A stretch of 64,000 nucleotides of DNA from Caballeronia sp. Lep1P3 (GCF_022879595.1 NZ_CP084270.1:1-64000), one strand, 5' to 3'; shown: positions 26,831-37,441, counted from the first letter of the stretch. Program-made: numbers and translations. Notes: generated from the sequence alone by a model not told the origin.

Positions 26831-29800
26831 CTAAGCCCCGGGCGTTCCACCTATCCCGCTGTCCGAATTCGCGCGGCCACCTCTCTCCGCGACCCGGCCT
26901 CGACTGCGTACCGCCTCCGCTAGTGCCTGCAGACTGAACGGCTTAGGCAAGCAGGCGTCACAGCCTGCTTCAAGGGCCAGCGCCTCATCCTGGCTCACAG
27001 GTCGCCCCGTGACGGCAACGATGGGAATACTGGCAAAGCTGCTCAGCTTCCTGAGTTGCGCAACCAGGCGATAACCGTCGACATCCGGAAGATTGACGTC
27101 GGTAATGACCAAATCGAATTGGCCTTGCTCAGCAACGGCAAGCGCCTCTGCGGCATTCGCCGCAGCGGAAACGTGCGCGCCGTTCAGCGATAAGAGCTCG
27201 GCCATCGCGAGCAGTGATTCTTCCGAATCCTCGACAAGCAGCACGCGGGCATTGTCGAAGACGGCCAGGTCGATCGGCTTATCCCCCGCTTTCCGATCAA
27301 CCGACGTCGCGTCGGCGGGAAGGCAAATAACGAATTGCGCACCGCGGCCGGCACCGTCTGAAAAGGCTTCCGCGGTTCCACCGTGCAACTGGGCGATCTG
27401 CCGGACGAGCGACAGTCCAATGCCAAGCCCACCGGCTCGTGCACGTACCGGCACGTTCGGCGCTTGCTCGAACATCTCAAAGATGGTTCCGAGTGCATTC
27501 GGCGCAATGCCACACCCCGTGTCGGCTACTTCCAGGCGCACTTGCCCCGCATCTTCCCGAAGGCGCACGGTGACCCGCCCCTGACTGGGGGTGAACTTAA
27601 GCGCGTTGCTCACCAGGTTCCAGATGATCTGCTCCACGCGCACTGCGTCACCGCGAATTATCACGGGCGTTGACGGAACGTCGAGTTCAAACCGTACTTC
27701 GTTTTTGTCGAAATCATCCTGCATCGCTCCAGCGATCGCGCGAACAATCGCGGCTACGTCAGTCGGTGCGAACCGCAAGGACAACTTCCCCGTCTGGATT
27801 CGCGAGAAGTCGAGCAAGTCATCGATGATCTGAGCTTGAGCAAGCACTGACTTCTGAATTGCATCAGCGATCTCCTGAATCCGCCCACTCGTTCTTGCCT
27901 CCGGCAAGCGAGCAAGAATCTCGGTTTTCACATGGATCAGGTTCAGCGGATTTTTCAGTTCATGCGAGAGCACTGCGATGAACTCATCCTTCAGCCGACT
28001 GAGTTTGCGAATCTCTGTGTTATCCGCGCGCTCGCGCTCGAGCACCATGTCCTTCTTGCTTTCGGCTAACTTGCGACCGGTTGCATCGTGGACGATCTTG
28101 GCGAAGCCTGAAAAGCCCGCGACGTCGATACGACTGAGAAACCCGCTGCAAAAGATGCGACGGCCGTCCTTCGTTGCATGCCACCGCTCGTCCTCGGCAC
28201 GTCCATTGGTAGCGGCTTTTTTGCGCTCATGGGCGGGCACGCCGTCGGCAATGTCGTCTGGCATGAAGATCGGATCGAGCCGATGGCCGAGCATCTCTTC
28301 TGCGGTAAAGCCGAATATGCGATTGGCGCCGACGTTCCAGCTGACGATCGTGCCGTTATCGTCCACGACGATGATCGCGAAGTCGTGCGTCTCACGGGCT
28401 GCAAGACGCAGCTTCTCCTCGCTCGCCTGCGCTTGATTCTGCGCAGCTTTCTGTTCCGAGATGTCGATCAAGGCGAGCACCGCGCCATCAATGCGGTCGT
28501 CGTCGGTGCGGTAGGGCAGCACGCGTGCCAGGAAGGTGCGCCCATCCTTGCTTCGCACCTCCTTTTCGGAGCGCTTCAACGATTCGAAGGCGCTGCGCAT
28601 GTCGCTGAACAGCTCGGGGTAGTCGAGTCCATGCGTCAAGTGCTGCAGTGGCCGTCCTTCATCGCCTGAACGGATGTTGAAAAGCGTCTCCGCTGGCGAC
28701 GTGTATCGCTTGATATTGAGCGCACGGTCAACAAACACGGTAGCGACGCCTACCAACGAAATAAGATTCTTCAAGTCGTCGCTGACGCGCGCCGACTCCT
28801 GCACCTTCGACAACAATTCAGAATTGACTGTCATCAACTCTTCGTTGAGCGACTGCAGTTCCTCGCGACTGGCCTCCAGTTCTTCGGTGGCCGAGCGCAG
28901 TTCCTCGTTCATCGCTTGAAGTTCTTCGTTGGAGGCTTTGAGGGCTTCATTGGACGACTGCTCATGCTGCATCGAACTGCGCAACAGTATCTCGCTGCCT
29001 GCCAGCGCTTGCCTGAGCGAGTCGACCGTTTCCTCTTCCTCGGGCCTGGCGAGCGTTGCAGCGGGCGTATTGCCGGGAAGCGCTGTCAACGGGTCGCAGA
29101 TGACCGACACGAGCTGCTCTTGATGCGCGAGGTCGCGGTAAGGCCGCAGCGACAAGTCAACGACAATCTCGCCGGATGCGGTGACGAACGGCACGGCGGC
29201 TTGCTCTTGACGGCGCGCGCTCGTCAGACACCGCTGCACCGCCTGCCGCACTTGCGCCTGCGCGTCGCTGCGCACGATGTCGAGCAGGTTGCTTACCCTC
29301 GCTTGGCGTGCGTCTTCCGTGATCCTGTTTGCGTTCGCAGAACGGTGCACGATCGTGCCGTCCTCGCGAATAACAATGAGGGGCGGCCCGAACAGTTCAT
29401 GCGCGCGCGCCAGGTTTGCCGAACTTGTTTCGGCAGTTTTCACTTCAGGCAATCTGGTGAAGAACATTTCGCCGCCGAGAACGGGCGGTGGACCTCCATC
29501 GGTCTGTGAAGTCAGGCTCGGGGCAAGCGCAGTCGTTCGCGCGCGGTAGATTCTCTGCTGCTTTTGCACGGGAGCGAAGAGATCATGTGCGAACTCGGCG
29601 GATTCCGCCGTTCCCAGGAATAGAAAGCCTTCGTGTGGGCGGAGGGAAAAATGAAATGTTTCCAGCACGCGTGTCTGCGCCCGACGGTCCAGATAGATCA
29701 GCACGTTGCGGCAGGAAATCAGATCGATCTGCGAGAAAGGCGGGTCCCGGAGCAAGTTGTGCGCGGCAAAAATGACGGTGTCGCGCAACGACTTACTCAG

Positions 29801-31009
29801 CCGGTAGCGATTTCCATCCTTGTTGAAATACTGGCTCAGGCGCGCCGGCGAGATATCGTTCTCGATGGCTTGCGGGTAGCTGGCCGTACGGGCGATTGCA
29901 ATGGCGCGCTCATCGATGTCGCTGGCATAAACGGTTACTCGGGGCCGATGCTGCAGGCGACGAACCGCCTCGTCCAGCAAGATGGCGATCGAAAACGCTT
30001 CCTCGCCGGTGGCGCATGCGGGAACCCAGGCGCGCAGTTCATCACGCTCCTGAGCATTCGCCAGCAGCTGCGGTATCACGGTGTGCTCGAGCGCAGCAAA
30101 GGCATCGGGATCACGAAAAAAATTGGTTACGCCGATCAGCATGTCTGCAAGCAACTTCGGCGTCTCATCCGCGTGCGCTTCCAGAAAGTCGCGGTAAGCA
30201 ACGGCGGTGGGCATCGCGTTGACCTGCATGCGGCGCTCGATGCGGCGGGCGATCGTGCCGCGCTTGTAACTGGAAAAGTCGTGCCGCGTTCGCACGCGCA
30301 AGGTTTCGAGCACCTCGTCGATCGCGTGGGCGTCCGTGGCGGGTAATGACTCGTGCGCAGTGGGCTCAACGTCTGACGCTGTCGGTAACCGAATCGCAGC
30401 CGCGTTGCGCGCCAGCGTCAATACGGTCGGGATAATTTGATCGACTGGCAAGACCACGTCTATGTCGCCGGTCGCGATTGCGCTGCGTGGCATCTCACCG
30501 TACTGCGCTTCTTCGGGGCGCTGCGCGATCGTCACCCCGCCTCGCTCGCGTATGCGCGAAATACCGACTGAGCCGTCGCCACCGGAACCTGAGAGGACGA
30601 TGGCGAACGCGCGGGAACCGTGCGCGTCCGCGAGGCTGCGAAAGAAGACGTCGATGGAGGTGGGCGGCAAGCGCGGTGGTTGGGCTTCGCTCAACCGCAG
30701 ATACCCGTCCACCATCGATAGCAATTTGCCCGGAGGAATGACGAAGACGGTGTCCTTTTCAAGCGGCACCGGACTGCTGACTTGTCTGACGCGTAATCTG
30801 GTCGCGTTCTGAATGACCTCGTGCGCGTGGCTGGTATGGTCCGGTGACAGGTGCAGCACCACGACAAAGGCGGCACCGGTAGACGTCGGCGCACTTTCGA
30901 ACAGCCGCAAAAGCGCCTGAACGCCACCGGCGGACGCGCCGATGCCGACGACCGGAAAATCCGGCCCAGCCGACTTGCCATGATGCCTCGCAGCAGCACT
31001 GATGGGCAT
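26831..31009 (-). CDS. CheB-CheR-PAS hybrid histidine kinase with receiver (second copy)
   Basis: 1392 residues from the ATG at 31009 (site GGAGAGAGT); an upstream TTG would add 21. Same order as the protein at 6754: CheB ([25 protein letters not shown]), CheR ([25 protein letters not shown]), PAS region, Glu-rich coiled coil, PAS ([19 protein letters not shown]), HisKA ([13 protein letters not shown], His about 1015), HATPase ([18 protein letters not shown]) and receiver (LLVEDS, Asp about 1303, Lys in LPKPF). The two proteins are diverged paralogues, not a recent duplication. A single receiver gene lies 108 bp upstream. The last residues and stop come from the inserted IS3 end. Confidence 0.95.
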   Translation of the reverse strand: MPISAAARHHGKSAGPDFPVVGIGASAGGVQALLRLFESAPTSTGAAFVVVLHLSPDHTSHAHEVIQNATRLRVRQVSSPVPLEKDTVFVIPPGKLLSMVDGYLRLSEAQPPRLPPTSIDVFFRSLADAHGSRAFAIVLSGSGGDGSVGISRIRERGGVTIAQRPEEAQYGEMPRSAIATGDIDVVLPVDQIIPTVLTLARNAAAIRLPTASDVEPTAHESLPATDAHAIDEVLETLRVRTRHDFSSYKRGTIARRIERRMQVNAMPTAVAYRDFLEAHADETPKLLADMLIGVTNFFRDPDAFAALEHTVIPQLLANAQERDELRAWVPACATGEEAFSIAILLDEAVRRLQHRPRVTVYASDIDERAIAIARTASYPQAIENDISPARLSQYFNKDGNRYRLSKSLRDTVIFAAHNLLRDPPFSQIDLISCRNVLIYLDRRAQTRVLETFHFSLRPHEGFLFLGTAESAEFAHDLFAPVQKQQRIYRARTTALAPSLTSQTDGGPPPVLGGEMFFTRLPEVKTAETSSANLARAHELFGPPLIVIREDGTIVHRSANANRITEDARQARVSNLLDIVRSDAQAQVRQAVQRCLTSARRQEQAAVPFVTASGEIVVDLSLRPYRDLAHQEQLVSVICDPLTALPGNTPAATLARPEEEETVDSLRQALAGSEILLRSSMQHEQSSNEALKASNEELQAMNEELRSATEELEASREELQSLNEELMTVNSELLSKVQESARVSDDLKNLISLVGVATVFVDRALNIKRYTSPAETLFNIRSGDEGRPLQHLTHGLDYPELFSDMRSAFESLKRSEKEVRSKDGRTFLARVLPYRTDDDRIDGAVLALIDISEQKAAQNQAQASEEKLRLAARETHDFAIIVVDDNGTIVSWNVGANRIFGFTAEEMLGHRLDPIFMPDDIADGVPAHERKKAATNGRAEDERWHATKDGRRIFCSGFLSRIDVAGFSGFAKIVHDATGRKLAESKKDMVLERERADNTEIRKLSRLKDEFIAVLSHELKNPLNLIHVKTEILARLPEARTSGRIQEIADAIQKSVLAQAQIIDDLLDFSRIQTGKLSLRFAPTDVAAIVRAIAGAMQDDFDKNEVRFELDVPSTPVIIRGDAVRVEQIIWNLVSNALKFTPSQGRVTVRLREDAGQVRLEVADTGCGIAPNALGTIFEMFEQAPNVPVRARAGGLGIGLSLVRQIAQLHGGTAEAFSDGAGRGAQFVICLPADATSVDRKAGDKPIDLAVFDNARVLLVEDSEESLLAMAELLSLNGAHVSAAANAAEALAVAEQGQFDLVITDVNLPDVDGYRLVAQLRKLSSFASIPIVAVTGRPVSQDEALALEAGCDACLPKPFSLQALAEAVRSRGRVAERGGRANSDSGIGGTPGA

Positions 31010-31117
31010 ACTCTCTCCGTACGCGGCCAACTCTTTGAAGGCCCCAGCGCACCGACGACCATTTTGATCCAAGCAGTCAGGGATTCTCGAAAGAGCGACA
31101 GTTAAAGGAAGGCTCCG

Positions 31118-31540
31118 CTAGCTCGAAGTCATCCGAGCGATGATATCTTGTAGCGGGCTTACGCCGCCGCCTTTCTGGCAAAAACCGTCGAAGCCTGCGG
31201 GAACGCCGCGCGGGCGAACGGCGCTTTCATCCAATGAGGTATGGGCAATAATCAGCGCGTACGATAGATTGTCGCGGGCTCGCAGGAGCGCAGCAAGCTG
31301 GAAACCGTCAGGTGACGGCATATTGATGTCGAGTATGGCAACGTCGGGCGTCCATACTTGGACGCGCGCGATGGCATCGCTGCCGTTTAAGGCGAACCTC
31401 GTTTCATGACCGGCACAGGCAAGCGCCAGGGCAACAGCCTCGGCGCCGATCGCATAATCGTCGACAACCAGAATCCGTAGGGAATCAGGCCGTGATGTCC
31501 GCCTTGCGGTCCAGATTGAAGTTTTTGTGGTGGAATGCAT
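31118..31540 (-). CDS. Single-domain response regulator
   Basis: This 140-residue CheY-like receiver has LVVDDYAIG, phosphoacceptor Asp in VAILDINMPSPDGF and the Thr in IAHTSLD. The conserved Lys is in CQKGGG. A good site (AAGGACGGGGTCGGC) precedes the ATG at 31540. It is immediately upstream of the hybrid kinase and probably co-transcribed, so it is a likely phosphorelay partner. Confidence 0.85.
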   Translation of the reverse strand: MHSTTKTSIWTARRTSRPDSLRILVVDDYAIGAEAVALALACAGHETRFALNGSDAIARVQVWTPDVAILDINMPSPDGFQLAALLRARDNLSYALIIAHTSLDESAVRPRGVPAGFDGFCQKGGGVSPLQDIIARMTSS

Positions 31541-31678
31541 GCCGACCCCGTCCTTCTAATGGCGCTATCAACGCAAGCGCTGGGCCCACGCCGCATTTCT
31601 TGCTGAGCGCGGAAACGGCAAATAACTAGTCGCCGCCAATTCACCGCTGAAATACACGTGTTGATCCTTCTGGAGGTT

Positions 31679-31985
31679 TCACTCCGGCGGCCCGTCCGAC
31701 GCGGTAGCCAGCTGTCGCGTGGACACGATCAGGGCTTCCAAACTTGCGACGCGAGCCTGAAGGTCAGCGACCTCTGGACTTTCGGAGGCTTCAGCTATTG
31801 CAAGCCGGTCAAGCGCAAGCAGCATACTTTCCTGGAGGCGTCTGACTGCCGCTCAGAGGGCGTCCTCAGCACCCCGCCGCTGCTCGGATTCAAGGGACAA
31901 GGCCGAAAAAGCGTGGCCCGTGTGGCATCGATATCGCAGCGGGGCATCGTTACCAATGCGCCAGATAGCACCGCCGCATCGGCCC
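31679..31985 (-). pseudogene. CheB zinc-ribbon tail, relic
   Basis: One frame reads APLRYRCHTGHAFSALSLES, EQRRGAEDAL, stop, then AAVRRLQESMLLALDRLA and ends at 31679. This matches the C-terminal tail of the CheB at 11100-12119. It has an in-frame stop, a frameshift in the DCGG part and no catalytic domain. It suggests that a cheB gene once stood next to this kinase as in the first cluster. Confidence 0.75.
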
Positions 31986-32167
31986 GATCCTGCAACATTT
32001 CGCGCTCAAGCGGCATCTGCTGCGCGCCGCGCTCTATCGCAAACAGCTCGCTGCCCGGTTCGTTGCCTGGCGTGAATTCACCGAACTCGCCCAAAGTCCG
32101 TCCTGCTCATCCTGAGGCGTGCTCTTCTTGCCGCTTTTACGACCCAGTCCGATATATTGACAATGCG

Positions 32168-32237
32168 AAGCCGCCGTCTCTCCGAGCCCGCTGCTGGCGC
32201 CCGTGATTACGACTACCTTCTCTTTAATGTTCTGCAT
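32168..32237 (-). pseudogene. Short-chain dehydrogenase N-terminal fragment
   Basis: The start at 32237 encodes MQNIKEKVVVITGASSGLGE, the Rossmann TGxxxGxG nucleotide-binding motif of SDR enzymes. After about 23 codons homology stops and the frame continues as unrelated sequence. Only the fragment remains. Confidence 0.7.
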
Positions 32238-32482
32238 GGCGAGCGATGGAACGGGGTCGCTCGGATCGGCGCTTCACCGCTGGATGGAAACCGTCCATTA
32301 CGGACGCGCGCGCTTCAGGGAAGCACGGAGTTGACGCCGGCAGTAGCGGCGGCCAGGGCAGCGTCAGCCAGCGCGGCCTGTACCGCTTTTCGCTCCTATA
32401 ACGACAGTGCGGCACGGCGAGGAGGAAGGGCTTCACGCGTTGGCACAATCCCGGGACACGGGGTAGTGCTCGCGCTGCGCCT

Positions 32483-32959
32483 CTAGCCGCTTTCCGTCTC
32501 GAGAATCAGCTTCGCAAGAATCATCGCGCGAAGATTTTTTGGCTGAGGCGTTCCACTGCGCGGGCGGAAGACCGCGTCGCCGCGTCGGATCAACGCTCCG
32601 GAGAGCGCGCAAATTCCGTCCCGCTGTGCGGTTCCGCGCACCCAACCCTGTTCGGCGTAGTAGCAAACGCCGCGTTCGCACCATTCAACCAGGGCTGTGC
32701 GCGCGCTCACCCGCTCCACCGCTCGGACCGCGGACCTCTCGAATTTGAGCCTCGCGCTGCGTTCAGTTGAAGCGAGCACCGATGAAAGCGCTTTGCCCGC
32801 GATGAAACTGTCGCTGCTCGAGAGCTTAGCTACAGTCGTCAACCACCCACCTATTGAACTTCGGTCGTCGTGAAGAGTGCCCAAAATGCCCCCAGCGGAG
32901 TTTGCATTGCTATCGAAGTGTGCACGAGGGCACAGCAACGTCTGTGCCGAACCCAGCAC
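32483..32959 (-). CDS. DUF3331 family protein
   Basis: The C-terminal 75 residues show the DUF3331 pattern: WCERGVCYYAEQGWVRG, then GICALSGALIRRGDAVFRPR and AMILAKLIL. Cys and Gly-Asp positions suggest a small metal- or fold-stabilising core. The start is uncertain; the first 40 residues of the long frame look non-native and a start near WLTTVAKLSSSDSF (about 32840) is more likely. Function unknown. Confidence 0.65.
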   Translation of the reverse strand: MLGSAQTLLCPRAHFDSNANSAGGILGTLHDDRSSIGGWLTTVAKLSSSDSFIAGKALSSVLASTERSARLKFERSAVRAVERVSARTALVEWCERGVCYYAEQGWVRGTAQRDGICALSGALIRRGDAVFRPRSGTPQPKNLRAMILAKLILETESG

Positions 32960-32984
32960 GCAGTCCGGCGCTCGCCATCAATTT

Positions 32985-33555
32985 TGTGGCGTGGCGTGGC
33001 GTGCCGGCGCTGGCGTGACCTCGATCACCGCGGTGCAGCGGCTGCATGTCGCCGCATGGGTCGAGCTGCAGACGCAGCGGCTCTCGGCGCCGACCGTCAA
33101 TCAGCGCCTGGCCGCGATCCGCCACCTGTTTGACTGGCTGGTGACCGGCCAGATCGTGCCGCATAACGCGGCCGCGTCGGTACCGGGGACCGAGCCACAC
33201 CACGAAGCAAGGCAAAACCGCAGTGCTCGATGCCATCGATGCGCGGCAGCCGCTCGACAGCATTGATGTGAGCACGCCGATCGGTCTGCGGGATCGCGCT
33301 GATTGCACTGATGGTTTTTGTTCGCGCGGGTGGGCGCGGCGCTCGCGATGCGGGTCGAGGACGTCTATGTGCAGCAGCGGCGTCTGTGGGTGCGCCTCCG
33401 GCGAAACGGGCGGCAAGCGGCACGAGATGCCGTGTCACCACACGCTCGAGGCGTACCTGCACGCGTATCTGGAACAGACCGGCCTGCGAAATCAACCGAA
33501 GAGCCCGCTGTGCCGCACCAGCGGGTGGATCAGTGCCGGAGCGTCGAAACAATAA
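32985..33555 (+). pseudogene. Tyrosine recombinase relic
   Basis: Fragments in shifting frames: VTSITAVQRLHVAAWVELQT, SAPTVNQRLAAIRHLFDWLV (core-binding domain), then ALLDSIDVSTP-like, RIGAALAMRVEDVYVQQRRL and HEMPCHHTLEAYLHAYLEQT. Several frameshifts and loss of the C-terminal catalytic Tyr region make it a pseudogene. It is a different subfamily from the copy at 18211. Confidence 0.75.
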
Positions 33556-33559
33556 TGGG

Positions 33560-33961
33560 CACGACGACGATACAAACGACAGCGACTGCATCGAGCAGTT
33601 CGATTAGCGTAGCTAACATAACATCTCAACAAGGTTACGAGGGCGATCGGTATTGTCATACTAAAACGATCGTACCTTGTTTGCAAAATCTTTCAGATGT
33701 TAACTTCAAGGTGAAAACCCGACGACGGGCGTTGATGTTTAGCCGCCCCTGCACCGGTGAGCGGGCTTTTCTTATCTTCATACACCCCAGAGCGGATAAG
33801 CCATGCGTGCAAGGATTTGAATTGCGCGCAAAAAAGCCCGTTTGCAAGCTGCGATCAAGGTAAGCAGACGACTGGCGCTCGAGTCCGGCACACCAACGCT
33901 AGATGGACCGGCATAAAGAGCCCCCGGGTTTCTCTGGCGGTGCCAAAGGCAGTGCTGCGCA
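33560..33961. other. No gene recognised; possible hairpin
   Basis: This is a low-GC stretch between a recombinase relic and module B. GCCCCTGCACCGGTGAGCGG followed by GCTTTT near 33746-33772 could be a terminator; pairing is imperfect. No coding sequence recognised. Confidence 0.35.
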
Positions 33962-34164
33962 TTACAGCGGCTTGATGTTCGCCGCCTGCAGACCCTTTGG
34001 ACCGCGCTTGGTTTCGAAGCTTACTTTCTGGTTTTCGGCCAAGGTCTTGAAACCGTCGGCACGAACCTCCGAAAAATGCGCAAAAGATCATCGCCGCCAG
34101 TGTCGGGGATGATGAAGCCAAAGCCCTTGGCATCGTTGAACCATTTAACAGTATCAGTTTCCAT
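33962..34164 (-). pseudogene. Cold-shock protein, frameshifted (module B)
   Basis: Starts [18 protein letters not shown] and reads normally to GGDDL, then one base is missing in the GCAAAAG stretch near 34085 compared with module A (GCAAAAAGG). The downstream frame would give the rest of the cold-shock domain. Total length 203 bp against 204 in the intact copy. Confidence 0.85.
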
Positions 34165-34244
34165 GTCGATCCTTAAAGTAAAAATAAGACCCCGTCTCGG
34201 GCGACATACTCCGAGAGGCCAGTCGGCCGACGCAGTCCATCGTG

Positions 34245-34508
34245 CTACGCCCGCAACCTTCCAAAGCCGGACTGCCGACGCGGGGGCGATTCCGGCTTCG
34301 GAAGCGTCCCCTGATCGATCTCGTCCATCCCATGCTTCAAAGCAAACCGCCGTGCGTCGAGCGCGCAGGCGAAACTACCTAACACTCCGCTGGCAGTTTG
34401 AATGCCGTCGTTATTTCGAAGAATCAGCATGGCGACATACATGCCATCGTCATACGCTGCGAGTGGTCTAAGAACGAAACTCTTATAAGTAACCTCGCCG
34501 TTTTCCAT
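34245..34508 (-). CDS. Small conserved protein of the cold-shock module (module B)
   Basis: This 87-residue protein is nearly identical to 4193-4456; the differences cluster in the last 20 residues (GTLPKPESPPRRQSGFGRL). It is the only gene of module B besides the membrane peptide that has stayed open, while its two neighbours are frameshifted. Confidence 0.75.
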   Translation of the reverse strand: MENGEVTYKSFVLRPLAAYDDGMYVAMLILRNNDGIQTASGVLGSFACALDARRFALKHGMDEIDQGTLPKPESPPRRQSGFGRLRA

Positions 34509-34529
34509 CTGGTTCTCCGCTAAGAACGC

Positions 34530-34751
34530 TTACGTGAGTGCAGACAGGCGTTTAAGTAACTTGTCCGCGTGCGATCCGACATCTGCGTCTAGACTCTTGG
34601 CGCAAATGTCGACGATGCAACCTTTCCAGTATTCAGGGTCAGTAACAAACGAGGCGCCGACAAAAATTTTTCACTCGGAAATATTTCTAAACGTGCCAAG
34701 ACTACCTCGATGTGAAGAAGCTCGCTCCGGGGCCAATGCATTCGCGTTCAT
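34530..34751 (-). pseudogene. Helical protein of the cold-shock module, double frameshift (module B)
   Basis: Start MNANALA at 34751, then an extra base (CCGGGG against CCGGG in module A) shifts the frame; a compensating loss near 34675 restores it for VTDPEYWKGCIVDICAKSL to the stop at 34530. About 20 residues would be out of frame. The uninterrupted TTAA at the module A IS site lies here. Confidence 0.8.
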
Positions 34752-34771
34752 TTCACCTCCGCTAACAGGCG

Positions 34772-34930
34772 TTATTCAGCCGCTTCGGCCCGTGATGACA
34801 AGGCACTATCGCTAAAGTGTTGAAGCAAGATTTCGCGTCGGTGTTCTCGGATGTAATGCCGGATCATTAATGGGGTGGAAATCAGCATCGCGGCGCCGGC
34901 AACCGCGCATCCAATAAACGTCTCGGTCAT
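34772..34930 (-). CDS. Small single-span membrane protein (module B)
   Basis: This 52-residue protein begins MTETFIGCAVAGAAMLISTP, continues RHYIREHRREILLQHF and ends EAAE. It shares the hydrophobic segment (residues 5-23) and basic stretch with modules A and C. The proper stop shows that the longer frame of copy A is a mutant extension. Confidence 0.75.
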   Translation of the reverse strand: MTETFIGCAVAGAAMLISTPLMIRHYIREHRREILLQHFSDSALSSRAEAAE

Positions 34931-35230
34931 GGAACCCCTCCATTATTGGCGGGCGACGCGGAACATCGTGCCAAACTGAAGTTCAGCACCGACTTGATCT
35001 AACGTTTGAAACATTTTATCCAAACAAAAGATATGCACAATAGCTACGTCATGGCGTTTACCCTTTTTTTGTGGATTATCTGCCGTAAGTCTCTTATTTA
35101 TAACGACCGATCGTTCAAAATAAGAGCATTATTACCGACTATCCGCTCGAAATATATTAATAATATAAAATATCGTGTTAAATCGCCGGGTCTGTTGCTG
35201 TTTAAAGACGATGCGCCGGAGGGCACGCAA
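34931..35230 (-). promoter_or_regulatory. AT-rich upstream region of module B
   Basis: It contains the same ordered islands as upstream of module A: GTTTACCCTT (35056-35065), AACGACCGATCGTT (35102-35115) and ATATTAATAATATAA (35154-35168), with comparable spacing. Sequence between the islands is more diverged. It probably holds the module promoter and a regulator site. Confidence 0.5.
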
Positions 35231-35480
35231 CGCACGTGTAAAAGGCGCACTCAGTAGCGATAGCGATGCTGCGCGGACGGAGCGTTCACGGTCATAAACT
35301 CGTGCGAGTCGCGGGCTTTTCCGCGCCGGAATCGGCACCAAAGAGCGGTGAATTCGGCTTGAAGCGCAAAGCGCCATTCAATTCTTCGCGGATAGATCAT
35401 CTGCCAGCGTAGGGACAACTTTCCAAGCTAAGAGTATTATTTCATTAGGCAAGCGCCGCAGGGGCGCGTCAGGCTCCAGT
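35231..35480. other. No gene recognised
   Basis: This is 250 bases between the module B upstream region and an IS3 end. Only Arg-rich shadow frames were seen. Confidence 0.45.
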
Positions 35481-35800
35481 GTGAACCGCCCCGGCTTTGT
35501 CGGAGACCGCCAAGTTTGGCGCTACGCCGCGCGAGCGGAGCGCGCCAGTTTCCGATTGTAAGCTTCCTCTGCCTCCGCCGGCGACACGTACCCGAGCGGG
35601 CCGAGCAACCGATGATGGTTATACCAGTGAACCCAATCTAGCGTGGCGAGCTCGACGTCTTGGAGCGTACGCCATGAACGCCGATGCACAACTTCGGCCT
35701 TATACAAGCCGTTGATCGTTTCGGCCAGAGCGTTGTCATAGGAGTCACCGACAGTTCCGACTGATGGCTCAACGCCAAGGTCCACCAAACGTTCGGTGTA
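35481..35800 (-). pseudogene. IS3-family transposase OrfB, C-terminal fragment
   Basis: The frame encodes GVEPSVGTVGDSYDNALAET, then WVHWYNHHRLLGPLGYVSPA, the end of an IS407-like OrfB including the last catalytic Glu. An IS3-type tip (TGAACCGCCCCGGCTTTGTC) lies at 35483. The upstream part is missing because IS3 copy 2 begins at 35801. Confidence 0.8.
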
Positions 35801-35864
35801 CCCCCCGGCGTCAGACTAGTTGTCGCCTCTGAACTTTCTTATCGAGAAGAGTCAGAGGTACAGG

Positions 35865-36365
35865 GTGAAGGCGAAACAAACGTATTCTGTTGAATTTAAG
35901 GAACAGGCGCTGTCGAAGGTCCTGCAGCGCGGCCCCCGAACGGTTGGAGCAGTGGCCGACGAATTGAACGTGAACGTACTGACGTTAAGGAAGTGGATGA
36001 GAGGCGCCGCCGCCGCGAAGCGGAGCTCGGGCTCCGAACACGCAAGACGTCCGGAAGACTGGTCGCTGGAAGAACGGCTGATGGCCTTGCAGGAGAGCCA
36101 CGGGTTGGTCGACGAAGCGTTGAACAGCTGGTGTCGCGAGCGCGGCCTGTTCGCACATCATCTCGCGCAGTGGCGAGCGGATTTTTGCACGGTCGGTGGA
36201 ACCGGTAGTCGGCGCGAGAGCGCCACGGAAGTCCGGGATCTGAAGCAGGCCAATTTCGAGCTGCAGCGCGAACTCAAACGCAAGGAGAAGGCGCTGGCTG
36301 AAGCTGCGGCGCTGTTGGTGCTGCAAAAAAAGCACCGTGCGCTGTTCGGGGGCGAGGCCGAATGA
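35865..36365 (+). CDS. IS3-family OrfA (copy 2)
   Basis: 166 residues from the GTG at 35865; helix-turn-helix and C-terminal zipper as in copy 1. Identical sequence, intact. Confidence 0.9.
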   Translation: MKAKQTYSVEFKEQALSKVLQRGPRTVGAVADELNVNVLTLRKWMRGAAAAKRSSGSEHARRPEDWSLEERLMALQESHGLVDEALNSWCRERGLFAHHLAQWRADFCTVGGTGSRRESATEVRDLKQANFELQRELKRKEKALAEAAALLVLQKKHRALFGGEAE

Positions 36366-37441
36366 CGGTCCCTGAAGAGCGCAAGGCATTGATCGACCTG
36401 ATCAGCGAGGCGACCCTGGCCGGGGCTCGCCAGGCGCGTGCGTGCAGCATTCTAGGGCTCAGTGCTCGAACGGTTCAGCGCTGGCAGCGCGGCGAACCTG
36501 ACGCGGTGGACGGGCGCTCGTTACGGCATCACGCGCCGCGTCACAAGCTCTCTGCCGACGAACGCGCCGAGCTTCTGGCGATCGCGAACTCGCCCGAATT
36601 CGGTCATCTGCCGCCAAGCCAGATCGTGCCTCGACTGGCAGACCAGCAACGCTATATCGCCTCCGAATCGACGTTCTACCGGGTCCTGAAGGCCGAGAAG
36701 CAACTCGCACACCGGCGCAGCGAACGGCCGGCACAGGCACGCAGCAAACCCCGTTCGGTTTGCGCCGATGCACCGAACCAATTGTATAGCTGGGACATCA
36801 CGTATCTGCCGACCACGGTTCGTGGGCAGTACTTCTACTTGTATCTGTTTCTCGACGTGTTCAGTCGCAAAATTGTCGGCTGGCAGGTGTATGCCGAGGA
36901 AAGCAGCGTGCTGGCCAGCGAAGTCCTCAAGGACCTCTGCGCGCGCGAAGCGATACAGCCCGCCCAGGTGATTTTGCATTCGGACAACGGCGGCCCGATG
37001 AAAGGCGCGACGATGCTTGCCACCCTTCAGGCGCTGGGCGTCATGCCGTCGCTGAGTCGCCCGGGCGTGAGCAACGACAACCCTTACTCCGAGTCGTTGT
37101 TCAAGACCCTAAAGTATCGACCTGCTTATCCGCTCAAGGCATTCGATACCCTGTTTGCCGCGCGCACGTGGGTGGGCGCACTGGTGCGCTGGTACAACGA
37201 GGAGCATCGTCACAGCGCGATCCGGTTCGTCACGCCGGCGCAGCGTCATGCCAACCTCGATCAGGACATTCTGGATCGACGCGCGGCGCTCTACGAGTAC
37301 GCCCGGCAACGCAATCCGCTTCGGTGGAAAGGCCCAACGCGCAACTGGCAACGCGTCGATGCTGTGCACCTGAACCCGGATCGAATCGATAACCAGGGCG
37401 GTACCCCACGACGCCCTAACCAGGAGAGAAAGGCAGCCTGA
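36362..37441 (+). CDS. IS3-family transposase OrfB (copy 2)
   Basis: 359 residues with D145, D206 and E242 (approximate); identical to copies 1 and 3 and intact. ATGA overlap with orfA. Confidence 0.93.
   Translation: MTVPEERKALIDLISEATLAGARQARACSILGLSARTVQRWQRGEPDAVDGRSLRHHAPRHKLSADERAELLAIANSPEFGHLPPSQIVPRLADQQRYIASESTFYRVLKAEKQLAHRRSERPAQARSKPRSVCADAPNQLYSWDITYLPTTVRGQYFYLYLFLDVFSRKIVGWQVYAEESSVLASEVLKDLCAREAIQPAQVILHSDNGGPMKGATMLATLQALGVMPSLSRPGVSNDNPYSESLFKTLKYRPAYPLKAFDTLFAARTWVGALVRWYNEEHRHSAIRFVTPAQRHANLDQDILDRRAALYEYARQRNPLRWKGPTRNWQRVDAVHLNPDRIDNQGGTPRRPNQERKAA

Larger units (their letters stand above)
25621..26867 (-). mobile_element. Decayed IS3-family element
   Basis: TTCGGACAG is present at both ends in inverted orientation (25621 and 26859-26867), followed on both sides by a GTGGAACG-like block. 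orfA and orfB both carry a 1-nt frameshift. The right end lies inside the C-terminal codons of the hybrid kinase at 26831-31009, and the element supplies that gene's stop. Confidence 0.75.

Noticed and set aside
31658..32206. 182-residue plus-strand frame
   Set aside because: It is largely antisense to the cheB tail relic and the SDR fragment. A short C-terminal stretch in another plus frame (LLRAALYRKQLAARFVAWRE) looks protein-like but cannot be assigned.
32877..33266. 129-residue plus-strand frame as an intact recombinase
   Set aside because: It holds only the core-binding part; later recombinase motifs are in other frames, so it is annotated as a pseudogene.
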